DNA of 64,000 nt. Source: Inquilinus sp. KBS0705 (lineage in GTDB: Bacteria > Bacteroidota > Bacteroidia > Sphingobacteriales > Sphingobacteriaceae). The DNA is taken from NCBI GenBank assembly GCA_005938025.2, contig VCCI02000001.1, forward strand, positions 620,001 through 684,000, written 5' to 3'. This document shows, in pieces, positions 26,774 through 35,441 of the stretch. The position numbers and the translations under genes are program-made. Under the pieces are notes generated by a model, which worked only from the letters and a program-made list of their open reading frames with translations, was not told the origin of the DNA and did no database searches. Position 1 is the stretch's first letter; every line of letters starts with the position of its first letter.

Positions 26774-26789
26774 CCGTCCGGGCGGACGG
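26774..26789. repeat. GC-rich palindrome in AT-rich spacer
   Basis: CCGTCCG-GG-CGGACGG between ddl and the AraC gene, in an otherwise AT-rich non-coding segment (26707-26935). No other gene is seen there. It looks like a dispersed intergenic repeat or terminator stem. Confidence 0.35.
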
Positions 26790-26935
26790 CAGCGGACTAA
26801 AGAAAAAGCTTTTTTTATTGCGATTAAATTTTATATTAGTGAGTGCCGGGCAGCGAAAAAAACGAAAATATCCCGCTATGCGGAACAAAAAAAAGGAATA
26901 ATTTACAGCTGAAAGTGGAAAGGAAAAGATACGCA

Positions 26936-26964
26936 TTTGTAACTTTTGGTTTGAATTGTGTAAC
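26936..26964 (+). promoter_or_regulatory. AraC-type operator, copy A (overlaps promoter)
   Basis: Two half-sites TTTGTAAC and TGTGTAAC, 21 bp (two helical turns) apart, with TTGGTTTGAAT between them. 24 of 29 positions are shared with the site upstream of the SDR genes (27878-27906). The -7 box TAACTTTG (26961-26968) overlaps the second half-site, so binding would block the regulator's own promoter. Confidence 0.6.
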
Positions 26965-26972
26965 TTTGTGCC

Positions 26973-27875
26973 ATGGCAGTTACAGAAACACTTGAAGATT
27001 TTTATAAATACAAACTAAACTGGCTACCCGAAAATTTGAGCCAGGACGTAGGTCACTTTAATGTTTTCAGGCTGGAAGACTGTTACTGGCCCGGTGCCAA
27101 ACCGGTGAAGTATACCCGTCGGGATTTTTACAAAATAAGCTTAACCCGCGGTAAAAACATTATCCATTATGCAGATAAGAGTTTGGAGACCGATGGCCCT
27201 ACCTTGCTGTTTTTTAACCCCAACGTACCCTATACCATCGAGCATTTAGACGATAACCACAGCGGGTACTTTTGCATTTTCAAGGAATCTTTTTTTACAG
27301 AGATGCTGCGCAATAATATACACGACCTGCCTATGTTTATGCCCGGCGGTAAACCATCGTATGTGCTTAATGCGCAGCAGGATACTTATGTTGACGGTGT
27401 ATTTGATAAAATGCTTCAGGAAATCAATTCGGAATACAGGTTTAAGTACGACCTGATACGTAACTATGTTACCGAACTGATACACTACGCCTTAAAAATA
27501 CAACCTACCGAGAATTTATACCAGCACCCTGATGCCAATTCGCGCATTACGGCCATATTTACCGAGTTGCTGGAGCGTCAGTTCCCTATCGAGTCGCCGT
27601 CACAGCGCTTTAGCCTGCGCTCGGCTAAAGATTTTGCCGATCAGTTATCGGTACATGTAAACCACCTTAATAGGGCCATACGCCAAACCACAGGCAAAAC
27701 TACTACAGCCCACATTTTTGAACGCCTCACCAGCGAAGCCAAGGTATTACTAAGGCATACCAACTGGAACGTTGCCGAAATAAGCTATAGCCTGGGCTTT
27801 GAAGAGCCTGCCCATTTTAACAACTTTTTTAAAAAGCAAACCAGTACTACGCCGTCCTCTTTCAGAATTGTTTGA
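26973..27875 (+). CDS. AraC family transcriptional regulator
   Basis: 300 aa. The N-terminal cupin-like sensing part (PTLLFFNPNVPYTIEHLDD, about 75-95) is followed by the C-terminal AraC/XylS double HTH: DFADQLSVHVNHLNRAIRQTTGKTTTAHIFERL and WNVAEISYSLGFEEPAHFNNFFKKQTSTTPSSFR. The shared operator and tandem placement suggest it controls itself and the two SDR genes downstream. Confidence 0.9.
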   Translation: MAVTETLEDFYKYKLNWLPENLSQDVGHFNVFRLEDCYWPGAKPVKYTRRDFYKISLTRGKNIIHYADKSLETDGPTLLFFNPNVPYTIEHLDDNHSGYFCIFKESFFTEMLRNNIHDLPMFMPGGKPSYVLNAQQDTYVDGVFDKMLQEINSEYRFKYDLIRNYVTELIHYALKIQPTENLYQHPDANSRITAIFTELLERQFPIESPSQRFSLRSAKDFADQLSVHVNHLNRAIRQTTGKTTTAHIFERLTSEAKVLLRHTNWNVAEISYSLGFEEPAHFNNFFKKQTSTTPSSFRIV

Positions 27876-27877
27876 AT

Positions 27878-27934
27878 TTTGTAAGTATTGGTTTGAATGA
27901 TGTAATGCTACGGGCCTTTGCAGCCATACCTTTG
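27878..27934 (+). promoter_or_regulatory. AraC-type operator copy B and SDR promoter
   Basis: Half-sites TTTGTAAG and GATGTAAT, 21 bp apart, at 27878-27906. A -7 box TACCTTTG lies at 27927-27934 and there is no good -33 box; the operator's second half-site occupies about that position. This is the layout of an activator-dependent promoter. Confidence 0.5.
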
Positions 27935-27956
27935 TTTTATCAAAAACAACAGACAT

Positions 27957-28796
27957 ATGGAAAGCAAAAAAACGTGGTTTATTACAGGTGCCTCAAAAGG
28001 TTTCGGGCTTAGCCTGGTAAAACAATTACTGGCAGCAGGCGAGCGTGTTGCTGCAACATCCAGAAACCTTAAATCGCTTAAAAACGCTGTTAATAATATA
28101 TCCGACAACTTTTTACCCCTTGAAGTTGACCTGGCTGATGAAGATAGCGTAGGCTGTGCCCTGCATTCCACTAAAAAAGCCTTTGGCCGTATAGATGTAG
28201 TTATTAATAATGCCGGTTATGGCATTGGCGGCAGTATTGAAGAACTTACCGACCGCGAAACGCGGGATAATTTTGATATTAATGTATTTGGCACCTTAAA
28301 CGTTATACGTAATGTAATGCCTTATATGCGTAAACAGCAATCGGGCCATATCATTAATATTTCTTCTATAGCCGGTATAGCCCCTGGCATTGGTTGGGCA
28401 GTATATGCAGCTACAAAATTTTCAATAGTAGGGTTAACAGAGGTGTTGGCCGAAGACGTAAAAGAGTTTGGTGTTAAGGTTACCGTTGTGGCCCCAGGCG
28501 CATTCCGTACCAGTTTTTTGACACCAGAATCGCTTACCATTGCTGCCGGCACCATAACCGGATACAGCGCAGTAAGTGCATCGCATAACCGTTACCTGCA
28601 AATGGACGGCAGACAGGCCGGAGACCCCGAAAAAGCTGCTGCAGCTATTATAGATGTAGCTTATCAGGAAAACCCACCCCTTTACCTTTTACTAGGCGAT
28701 GATGCCTATGACAGGGCCATGGCCAAATTAGCCCGCCTGGAAAAAGAAATTAAAGTAAATGAAGCTATAACCCGATCAATGAGTTACAGCGCATAA
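27957..28796 (+). CDS. short-chain dehydrogenase/reductase
   Basis: 279 aa from ATG 27957. FITGASKGFGLSLVKQLL is the TGxxxGxG cofactor loop, VINNAGYGIGG the NNAG motif, INISSIAG the serine and YAATKFSIVG the YxxxK catalytic pair. Substrate unknown. It is a tandem paralogue of the next gene, 29 bp downstream. Confidence 0.92.
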   Translation: MESKKTWFITGASKGFGLSLVKQLLAAGERVAATSRNLKSLKNAVNNISDNFLPLEVDLADEDSVGCALHSTKKAFGRIDVVINNAGYGIGGSIEELTDRETRDNFDINVFGTLNVIRNVMPYMRKQQSGHIINISSIAGIAPGIGWAVYAATKFSIVGLTEVLAEDVKEFGVKVTVVAPGAFRTSFLTPESLTIAAGTITGYSAVSASHNRYLQMDGRQAGDPEKAAAAIIDVAYQENPPLYLLLGDDAYDRAMAKLARLEKEIKVNEAITRSMSYSA

Positions 28797-28825
28797 CTAA
28801 TATTAACCTTACAAAAACAAATAAA

Positions 28826-29662
28826 ATGAACACACAAAAAGTATGGTTTGTTACCGGTGCCTCAAAAGGCCTGGGATTGACCTTAGTAAAACAACTATTA
28901 AAAAAAGGCTACCAGGTAGCAGCAACATCACGTAACGTTACCGACCTTAATAACGCCATAGGCGCAGCAGATAATTTTTTACCGCTTGCTGTAAATATTA
29001 AAGACGAAGGTAGTGTAGCCGAAGCCATTTATCAAGCCATTGCCCGCTTTGGCAAAATAGATGTAGTGGTAAACAATGCCGGCTATGGTATACTGGGTAG
29101 CCTTGAAGAATTAAGTGACAGCGAAGCTCGCGAGAACTTTAATGTAAATGTATTCGGGTCGTTAAATGTAATAAGGGCGGTAATGCCTCATCTGCGTGCA
29201 CAAAAATCGGGGCATATATTTAATATATCATCTATTGGCGGCTTTACAGGTAATTTCCCCGGCTTCGGTATCTATTGCGCCACCAAATTTGCGGTAGATG
29301 GTTTTACGGAATCTTTAGCTGCCGAAGCAGCAGCTTTTGGTATAAAAGCTACCGTTGTTTCGCCCGGATATTTCCGTACCAACTTCCTTAATCCTGATGC
29401 ATTGGCTGTTCCTGAAAACGAGATTCAGGATTATAAGGATGTGCGTGCTATACAAGCGGCCCACCAGAATGATATAAATGGCACCCAGCAGGGCGACCCA
29501 GAAAAAGGCGTAGCTGTAATTATTGAGGCGGCCGAAGCGCCAACAGCGCCGCTGCATTTATTTTTAGGGCAAGATGCCTACGACCTGGCCTATCAAAAAA
29601 TAGATATGGTGAAAAAAGATATGGAAGATTGGAAAACAGTGGCGACTGCTACAGCATTTTAA
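28826..29662 (+). CDS. short-chain dehydrogenase/reductase (tandem paralogue)
   Basis: 278 aa. Same motif order as its neighbour: FVTGASKGLGLTLVKQLL, VVNNAGYGILG, FNISSIGG and YCATKFAVDG. The two are clearly a tandem duplication; the active-site pair reads YCATK here versus YAATK upstream. Their C-terminal regions also align. It ends 1 bp before the convergent rhamnosidase. Confidence 0.92.
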   Translation: MNTQKVWFVTGASKGLGLTLVKQLLKKGYQVAATSRNVTDLNNAIGAADNFLPLAVNIKDEGSVAEAIYQAIARFGKIDVVVNNAGYGILGSLEELSDSEARENFNVNVFGSLNVIRAVMPHLRAQKSGHIFNISSIGGFTGNFPGFGIYCATKFAVDGFTESLAAEAAAFGIKATVVSPGYFRTNFLNPDALAVPENEIQDYKDVRAIQAAHQNDINGTQQGDPEKGVAVIIEAAEAPTAPLHLFLGQDAYDLAYQKIDMVKKDMEDWKTVATATAF

Positions 29663-29663
29663 T

Positions 29664-31967
29664 TTAACCGGCTTTGAATAACCAATTACCTGCATCTACA
29701 CAAAACATAATATGGCCAGGGCCTGCACTTGTGCAGGCTTTTGTTATTTTTGACGGAATGTAAGCCCCATCCTTCCATATCAATATACCATTTAGTGTAA
29801 TATTATGGTATCCTTTATTGGGTATGCCTATTGTAGCTGTAGTGCCCGTCGGCACTTCGGCATTTAGTGTAAAAATACTATTGCCCGCTATAAAGCTGCT
29901 TTTTATTTTACCCGCTACCGAGGCTATAGTAGCCTCAGCCCGGGTAATATCGCCTGGCTGCGGTATAATTTGAAAAGTTTTATACCCCGGTGTTAAAGGG
30001 CTGATACCGCACAGGTATTGCGATAATATAGTTAAGCCACCGCCACTCCACGCGTGGTTTACTGTACCACCGCCAAAGCCCTCTTTGCCAATTCCCCAGC
30101 CTTCAAACAAGGTGGTAAAATTTGGATTATTTACCATAGGGCCAAAACGTTTTTTATGCCGTGCTAAAGCATCCGCCTCGTAACCCATTTGAAACATCGC
30201 CTCAAATACATATTTTTCCATGTAGGGGCTGGCATGTTCTTCTGTTTTAAAAACGTTTAACAATGCAGGGAATTTATCCTTATCTGCCAGGCCTGCCACT
30301 ACAGCAAGGGCTTGCGCACGGTCATCTGTTTTATCCATATAGGCCGAATCGCGGTAGGCTGTGCCGTTCCAAAATTGGTTATTAAACGCCGGCTTAAATC
30401 TGTCCATTATTGCAGCATATTTGGCAGCATCGTCTGTTTTACCTAACTCAATAGCCATGTTATGCATCCCTTTTGCGGCCATGTAATACCAGCAATTAAA
30501 CAATACTAGCAGGTCGCGGTTATCGCCCCAGTCGCCCCACGTCCAACCCACTTTGCGGAAAATAATGGTGCCCTGGTCGTTAATTTTCCAGCTATCCAGA
30601 TAGCGTTTTGTGCCGTCGTATAGGTCGGCTATGGTTTGTTTATCGCCGGTATGCAGGTAATAATTCCAAAGGCCATATACACCAATACTTGCTGCTACCT
30701 GGTCGGGCAGTTCGCGGTCCCAACTACCCGAGGGTACAGGGGCATATAAACTGCTATCGGGCCTTTGCCAGTTAATCAGCTCGTGCAACCATTTTTTGGT
30801 TAGGGCATGGCTGGATACCGATAAGGCATAAAACCCTTCGCCCGATTCGTTGGTGGCATCACCTGTCCATTGCGCGCGTTCGCGGTCGGGGCAATCCATG
30901 TAGCAATCGCGCATGGTGATATAAAGCGTACGCTGCGATTTTTGCCATAGCTTATTAAAAAATGCATCGCTGCTGTTAAAGCTCCCTGCTAATTCGGTGT
31001 CATAACCCGTTTCGCGGTATTTAAGGGCGAGTACTTTTACTCCTTTAGGTATAATGTAATAAACCTTTTGGCCATTTAGCCAACCCAAACTTTCATATTC
31101 CTGACGACCAGTTTTGGTTATATATTCGCCACGTAGGTTAGGTTCGCCGCCATCGTTAAACAAGTAATTATCTGTGCAAATGACTATTTTTTGACCAGCG
31201 GCGGCATCAACCTTTAAATAGGGTGTTATTTGAGCATTATAGGGCATTTGAGCTATAACCGTATCGGCAGTAGCTGATGAGGATATGCGAATATTGGTAT
31301 AGTTTTTTAGCCCATAATTTTTAAACAATGGAATAGGGCGCAACACCAGTTTATTCCACGGCGAAACGCCTGCGCTGCCTAATTCAACAGCGTTTGGCAT
31401 TTTGCCTTTGTAAATACTGCTTCGCCAATTGCCTATGCCGGCACGTGCATCATACAATATATTTGATTCGGAAAGGCGGTAATTAGGCAGGGGCAGGCCG
31501 GCAATTTGATAGGCTTTAAGCAAAGTACATTGCCATGTTTTATCGCTTGTTATATGTATGTCGTTTGCATGGCAATCAAACAATAAACCTGCTTTGCCAC
31601 TGCTTTTATGCGAAAAGCCATCCTTGCCAAAATACCAAAGTAGTACAGCTATTGTATTTTTACCCGGCTTTAAGTATTTGGCAATATCTACAGTATCGTA
31701 ATAAGTATCATTTGGCGTTGGCCCGCGTTTAAGGCCCCCTTCAAAAATTACTGTTTTACCGTTTATATATAACCAGTATTTGCTATCGGCAGCTATGTTG
31801 GCAAAGGCATGGGCAGGTACACTTTTAATATTTACACCTTTACGAAAAACCAGCCAGGTGTTGCTACTATCCTTACCGGCAGAAGACGCTATCCATTTCG
31901 CATCCCATTTTTGGGCAGATACGAACAAAGGGAAAAGATAAAAAAGAGCTGATAATAATTTCTTCAC
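29664..31967 (-). CDS. secreted alpha-L-rhamnosidase (GH78)
   Basis: 767 aa with a signal peptide (MKKLLSALFYLFPLFVSAQ). N-terminal beta-sandwich domains lead to the (alpha/alpha)6 barrel with DCPDRERAQWTGDA (catalytic-region Asp/Glu) around residues 352-365, WTWGDWGDNRD, and FEGWGIGKEGFGGGTVNHAWSGG holding the general-acid/base Glu. It releases alpha-linked L-rhamnose from plant or microbial glycans in the periplasm. Confidence 0.9.
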   Translation of the reverse strand: MKKLLSALFYLFPLFVSAQKWDAKWIASSAGKDSSNTWLVFRKGVNIKSVPAHAFANIAADSKYWLYINGKTVIFEGGLKRGPTPNDTYYDTVDIAKYLKPGKNTIAVLLWYFGKDGFSHKSSGKAGLLFDCHANDIHITSDKTWQCTLLKAYQIAGLPLPNYRLSESNILYDARAGIGNWRSSIYKGKMPNAVELGSAGVSPWNKLVLRPIPLFKNYGLKNYTNIRISSSATADTVIAQMPYNAQITPYLKVDAAAGQKIVICTDNYLFNDGGEPNLRGEYITKTGRQEYESLGWLNGQKVYYIIPKGVKVLALKYRETGYDTELAGSFNSSDAFFNKLWQKSQRTLYITMRDCYMDCPDRERAQWTGDATNESGEGFYALSVSSHALTKKWLHELINWQRPDSSLYAPVPSGSWDRELPDQVAASIGVYGLWNYYLHTGDKQTIADLYDGTKRYLDSWKINDQGTIIFRKVGWTWGDWGDNRDLLVLFNCWYYMAAKGMHNMAIELGKTDDAAKYAAIMDRFKPAFNNQFWNGTAYRDSAYMDKTDDRAQALAVVAGLADKDKFPALLNVFKTEEHASPYMEKYVFEAMFQMGYEADALARHKKRFGPMVNNPNFTTLFEGWGIGKEGFGGGTVNHAWSGGGLTILSQYLCGISPLTPGYKTFQIIPQPGDITRAEATIASVAGKIKSSFIAGNSIFTLNAEVPTGTTATIGIPNKGYHNITLNGILIWKDGAYIPSKITKACTSAGPGHIMFCVDAGNWLFKAG

Positions 31968-32501
31968 TTAGGTTGGTATTAAAGTCACAAATTCCCCAGG
32001 ATTAGCCCTTGCATACCGTTCAATTAAAAGCATTGTGTTATCATGTATATCATAATATTTATTATCCAATGCTTCAAAACTAATTAATTCATAAAGTGGA
32101 GTTGGATTATTAATTGAAATCTGCCTGCTAAATAAATCATCGTTAGTTATGTATTCATCATCTGCTTTATTAATAAGCTCAATAAGTTTTTGATCTCCTA
32201 CTAAAATCAGGCCCTCTTTAATAACATTTAAATAGCGGCGGTAATTGTTGAAATAAAATTGGACAAAACCACCATTTGTTACAGCGCCATCTAAATACCA
32301 AAAAAAGTAAAGTGCCTTTTGTCCAGGTGATAATCTTGTTGCAAGTTCTTTCTCATGATCATCTGATTCGGCAATATTTAAAGGTTCTAATAGCGCCCAT
32401 CCTAATTCCCAGTCGTGAAGCGCATCAAAATCAGCTTTTTTTAAATGGGGTCTTAAATGATTTCCTGCATCAAAAACATTATATTTTTCCATTATAGTCA
32501 T
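31968..32501 (-). CDS. DMP19/DUF4375-like protein
   Basis: 177 aa. LYFFWYLDGAVTNGGFVQFYFNNYRRYL is the DUF4375 core (W...vxNGGFxQFfxN). A second Met three codons in (MEKYNVFD) is an alternative start. The ATG overlaps the thioesterase stop (ATGA). Function unknown; relatives occur as DNA-mimic-type proteins. Confidence 0.75.
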   Translation of the reverse strand: MTIMEKYNVFDAGNHLRPHLKKADFDALHDWELGWALLEPLNIAESDDHEKELATRLSPGQKALYFFWYLDGAVTNGGFVQFYFNNYRRYLNVIKEGLILVGDQKLIELINKADDEYITNDDLFSRQISINNPTPLYELISFEALDNKYYDIHDNTMLLIERYARANPGEFVTLIPT

Positions 32502-32920
32502 ATCTGGTAATGTTCAATCACATCATCGGGCACTTTGGCACCTTTGCCGGTAGCCATATCAATCATTACGTAATCAAAATAGCCGTCGCAGCATACTTTG
32601 TTGGTAGCTTTGTTGGTTAGGGTAAAAGCTACCCTGCAACCTTTATCGTTAATGGTTTCAATACCTGTTTTTACTATAAAGTAATCGCCCATTGCTAATG
32701 CGCGCTTATAATCTACATGTGCAGTGCGCACTACCCAGCCAAAACCGCGCTCCATAAATTTTTCCATAGCCATGCCATAACAGCGCTCCATTTGGTCGTA
32801 ACGGGCGGCCAGCACATAATCAAAATATTTGCTGTTGTGGACATGCTGGAACATATCTATGTCGTCAGGCCTTACACGTAGTTCAGTTTCAAAGGTGGAG
32901 TATTGGGTAGGAGTATTCAT
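32498..32920 (-). CDS. acyl-CoA thioesterase (hotdog)
   Basis: 140 aa. ELRVRPDDIDMFQHVHNSKYFDYVLAARYD is the 4HBT active-site region, with the Asp and QHVHN pattern of acyl-CoA/acyl-ACP thioesterases. A second, divergent relative of the 22965 gene. Confidence 0.85.
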   Translation of the reverse strand: MNTPTQYSTFETELRVRPDDIDMFQHVHNSKYFDYVLAARYDQMERCYGMAMEKFMERGFGWVVRTAHVDYKRALAMGDYFIVKTGIETINDKGCRVAFTLTNKATNKVCCDGYFDYVMIDMATGKGAKVPDDVIEHYQI

Positions 32921-33053
32921 GGTTGTAAAGGTTGTAAAAGTTTTAAACGTTTAAAAACTAATTGAGTTTATTGATACTAATCGCAAATCTGTTACCTGTC
33001 AGTAATACAATATATTCCTGTTTTGCTTATCTTCGACCAAACCCATAATCGCA

Positions 33054-34856
33054 ATGAACACGTTAAAAAAACTCCTGCTGCTGGTTTGTTTGCTTATAAA
33101 TGCCACCGCTTTTGCCCAGCAAAAGCCGGTAAATATGCAATACAGCGTAAGTATGGAAAAAGCCGCCGATCATCTTTACCATGTAGAGCTTACCAGCACC
33201 GCACCGGGCAAAACGCTCGATTTTAAAATGTGTGTATGGACACCCGGTTATTACCAACTGATAGATTTTGCGGGCGCTGTACAAAATTTTACCGTAACCG
33301 ATAGTAAGGGTACAGCCCTAAAGTACGAGAACCCATCAAAAAGCGTTTGGCGGGTTTATAATACCAGCGGCGGGCCGGTTAAAATAGCTTACGATGTTAA
33401 AGCTGTAGTACCCTTTGTCGGTAATGTTTATTTAGATGAAACCCGTGGCTACATTACCCCCGGCGGTTTATTTATGTATTTGGATGAGGAGTTGCGCCAC
33501 CCGGTTACCATACAAATGACACCCTACAGTAAATGGAGCAAATTAGTTGCTACAGGTTTAGATACCATACCCGGTAAATACCATGTATATAAGGCTGATG
33601 ATTTTGATGTGTTGTACGATAGTCCGTTTTTAATGGGCGAACTGGAAGTATTGCCACCATTTAAGGTGCAGAACAAACCACACGATTTTATTGGCTACAA
33701 ACTGCCCGCATTTGACAGGCAGGGTTTTATGGATGACCTTAAAAAGATAGTAGAAACAGGCAGCGGAATTATTGGCGATATCCCTTATACCCATTATGCT
33801 TTTTTATCAATTGGTGCAGGTGGCGGCGGTATCGAGCATTTAAACTCATCGTCGTTAAGTTTTAGCGGTGGCGAGGGCTTTAATACGCCGGATGCCCGTA
33901 AAAAACTTTACAACTTTATAGCGCACGAATACTTTCATCATTATAATGTTAAACGCATAAGGCCTGTAGAGCTCGGTCCCTTTGATTATTCGAAAGAGAA
34001 TCATACCAATATGCTTTGGGTGAGCGAAGGCTTTACGGTTTACTACGAATACCTCATCACACGTAGGGCCGGTATTATGTCGCCCGAGGACATGTTTGGC
34101 GATTTGCAGACCAACCTGCGCAATTACGAAAACAAACCGGGGCACCTGTATCAATCGGCAACGCAAGCCAGCTATTATACCTGGGGTGATGGGCCAAATG
34201 GGCGTGTTAACGAAGACTTTAACAAAACCATATCATATTATGATAAAGGCCCTATACTGGGTTTAATGCTTGATTTTAACATACGCCACGCCACAAAAAA
34301 CAAAAAATCGTTAGATGATGTGATGCGCCTGCTTTACTATAAATATTACAAGCAGCTAAAACGCGGCTTTACCGAGGAAGAATTCAGGAGCGAATGCGAA
34401 AAGATGGCCGGCACACCAATGCCCGAGCTGTTTGAGTATGCATCAACCGTTAAGCCACCAAACTACCCTAAATACTTTGCCTATGGCGGACTTAATATTG
34501 ATACCAACACTATAGTTACCTCTACCGTTTGGGATGGATTGAATGTAAGGCAGCAAAAAGACACATTACGTATTAACACGGTAGATTACCAATCGCCGGC
34601 ATGGGATGCTGGAGTGCGCGGCCGTACCAAAATTTTAACTATTAACGGTGCGCCTGCAAGCAGAGATGTACTTTACAAAACTTACGAAACCAGCAAAGCA
34701 GGCAATACCATAACCCTTGGTTTGGAAAAGGACGGCGTTAAAAAGGATGTGACCATAACCCTTACCGAAAAACGCGAGAAAAATTATAAAATAACCCCTA
34801 TGGCCAATATGGATGCGCTGCAGGCGGATATTTACAAGAGTTGGATAGGGAAGTAG
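33054..34856 (+). CDS. M61 family glycyl-aminopeptidase-like metalloprotease with PDZ
   Basis: 600 aa with a signal peptide (LLLLVCLLINATAFAQ). HEYFHHYN at about residue 291 is the HExxH zinc site, and MLWVSEGFTVYYEYL supplies the third ligand Glu. The C-terminal about 100 residues (SPAWDAGVRGRTKILTINGAPA) form a PDZ-like domain. Probably periplasmic. Confidence 0.92.
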   Translation: MNTLKKLLLLVCLLINATAFAQQKPVNMQYSVSMEKAADHLYHVELTSTAPGKTLDFKMCVWTPGYYQLIDFAGAVQNFTVTDSKGTALKYENPSKSVWRVYNTSGGPVKIAYDVKAVVPFVGNVYLDETRGYITPGGLFMYLDEELRHPVTIQMTPYSKWSKLVATGLDTIPGKYHVYKADDFDVLYDSPFLMGELEVLPPFKVQNKPHDFIGYKLPAFDRQGFMDDLKKIVETGSGIIGDIPYTHYAFLSIGAGGGGIEHLNSSSLSFSGGEGFNTPDARKKLYNFIAHEYFHHYNVKRIRPVELGPFDYSKENHTNMLWVSEGFTVYYEYLITRRAGIMSPEDMFGDLQTNLRNYENKPGHLYQSATQASYYTWGDGPNGRVNEDFNKTISYYDKGPILGLMLDFNIRHATKNKKSLDDVMRLLYYKYYKQLKRGFTEEEFRSECEKMAGTPMPELFEYASTVKPPNYPKYFAYGGLNIDTNTIVTSTVWDGLNVRQQKDTLRINTVDYQSPAWDAGVRGRTKILTINGAPASRDVLYKTYETSKAGNTITLGLEKDGVKKDVTITLTEKREKNYKITPMANMDALQADIYKSWIGK

Positions 34857-34861
34857 GTATT

Positions 34862-34928
34862 GTTGAGTGGTTGATTAGGTGATTATTGATTATTTTATCA
34901 ATTAACCTTTCACTTAATTAACCACTCA
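34862..34928. repeat. imperfect inverted repeat between M61 and rpsO genes
   Basis: TGAGTGGTT...ATTA...GTGA pairs imperfectly with TCAC...TAAT...AACCACTCA. It may terminate the M61 transcript and belongs to the same AT-rich repeat style seen upstream of the Cys/Met enzyme. Confidence 0.4.
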
Positions 34929-34958
34929 CTACTCAACTTAATATAACCTAATCAACTC

Positions 34959-34989
34959 TTGCATATATGCAAGGCTAACCGTATCTTTG
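34959..34989 (+). promoter_or_regulatory. rpsO promoter
   Basis: TTG (34959-34961), 20-nt spacer and TATCTTTG (34982-34989) fit the Bacteroidota promoter pattern. The -33 region is within a perfect palindrome TTGCATATATGCAA (34959-34972), which could bind a regulator. Confidence 0.6.
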
Positions 34990-35034
34990 CGCCACAATTA
35001 ATCAAATTATTCACGCTTTAGTATTATTCACGTA

Positions 35035-35313
35035 ATGTATTTAAGTAAAGAAGCAAAGGCAGAGATCTTTGCAAAACACGGTAAAAGCGCAACCGATACC
35101 GGTTCAACCGAAGCACAGGTAGCGTTATTTACTACACGTATCGCACATTTAACCGGTCACCTGAAAAAAAACAAACACGATTTTTCAACCCAGTTATCTC
35201 TGCAAAAATTAGTAGGTAAACGCCGCGGATTGCTGGCTTACCTGTTTAAAAAAGACATTGAAAGATATCGTGCTATCATCAAAGCTTTACAGCTTAGGGA
35301 TATTATCAAATAA
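35035..35313 (+). CDS. rpsO: 30S ribosomal protein S15
   Basis: 92 aa, full length. DTGSTEAQVALFTTRIAHLTGHLKKNKHDFSTQLSLQKLVGKRRGLLAYL is the 16S rRNA-binding core. It precedes pnp, the usual rpsO-pnp order. Confidence 0.97.
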   Translation: MYLSKEAKAEIFAKHGKSATDTGSTEAQVALFTTRIAHLTGHLKKNKHDFSTQLSLQKLVGKRRGLLAYLFKKDIERYRAIIKALQLRDIIK

Positions 35314-35331
35314 CTTTTCTTATTTTTTTAT

Positions 35332-35364
35332 AAAAAGCCGTCCTCATATTTGGATGGCTTTTTT
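35332..35364 (+). terminator. terminator after rpsO
   Basis: AAAAGCCGTCC / GGATGGCTTTT (one G-U pair) with a T-run, 19 bp after the rpsO stop. Confidence 0.7.
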
Positions 35365-35441
35365 ACTTTTGAAACAAATATACACACACATAAAAACCGC
35401 TGCGCTCCGAAAGATGAAAAGCGCAACACAAACAAAACAAG

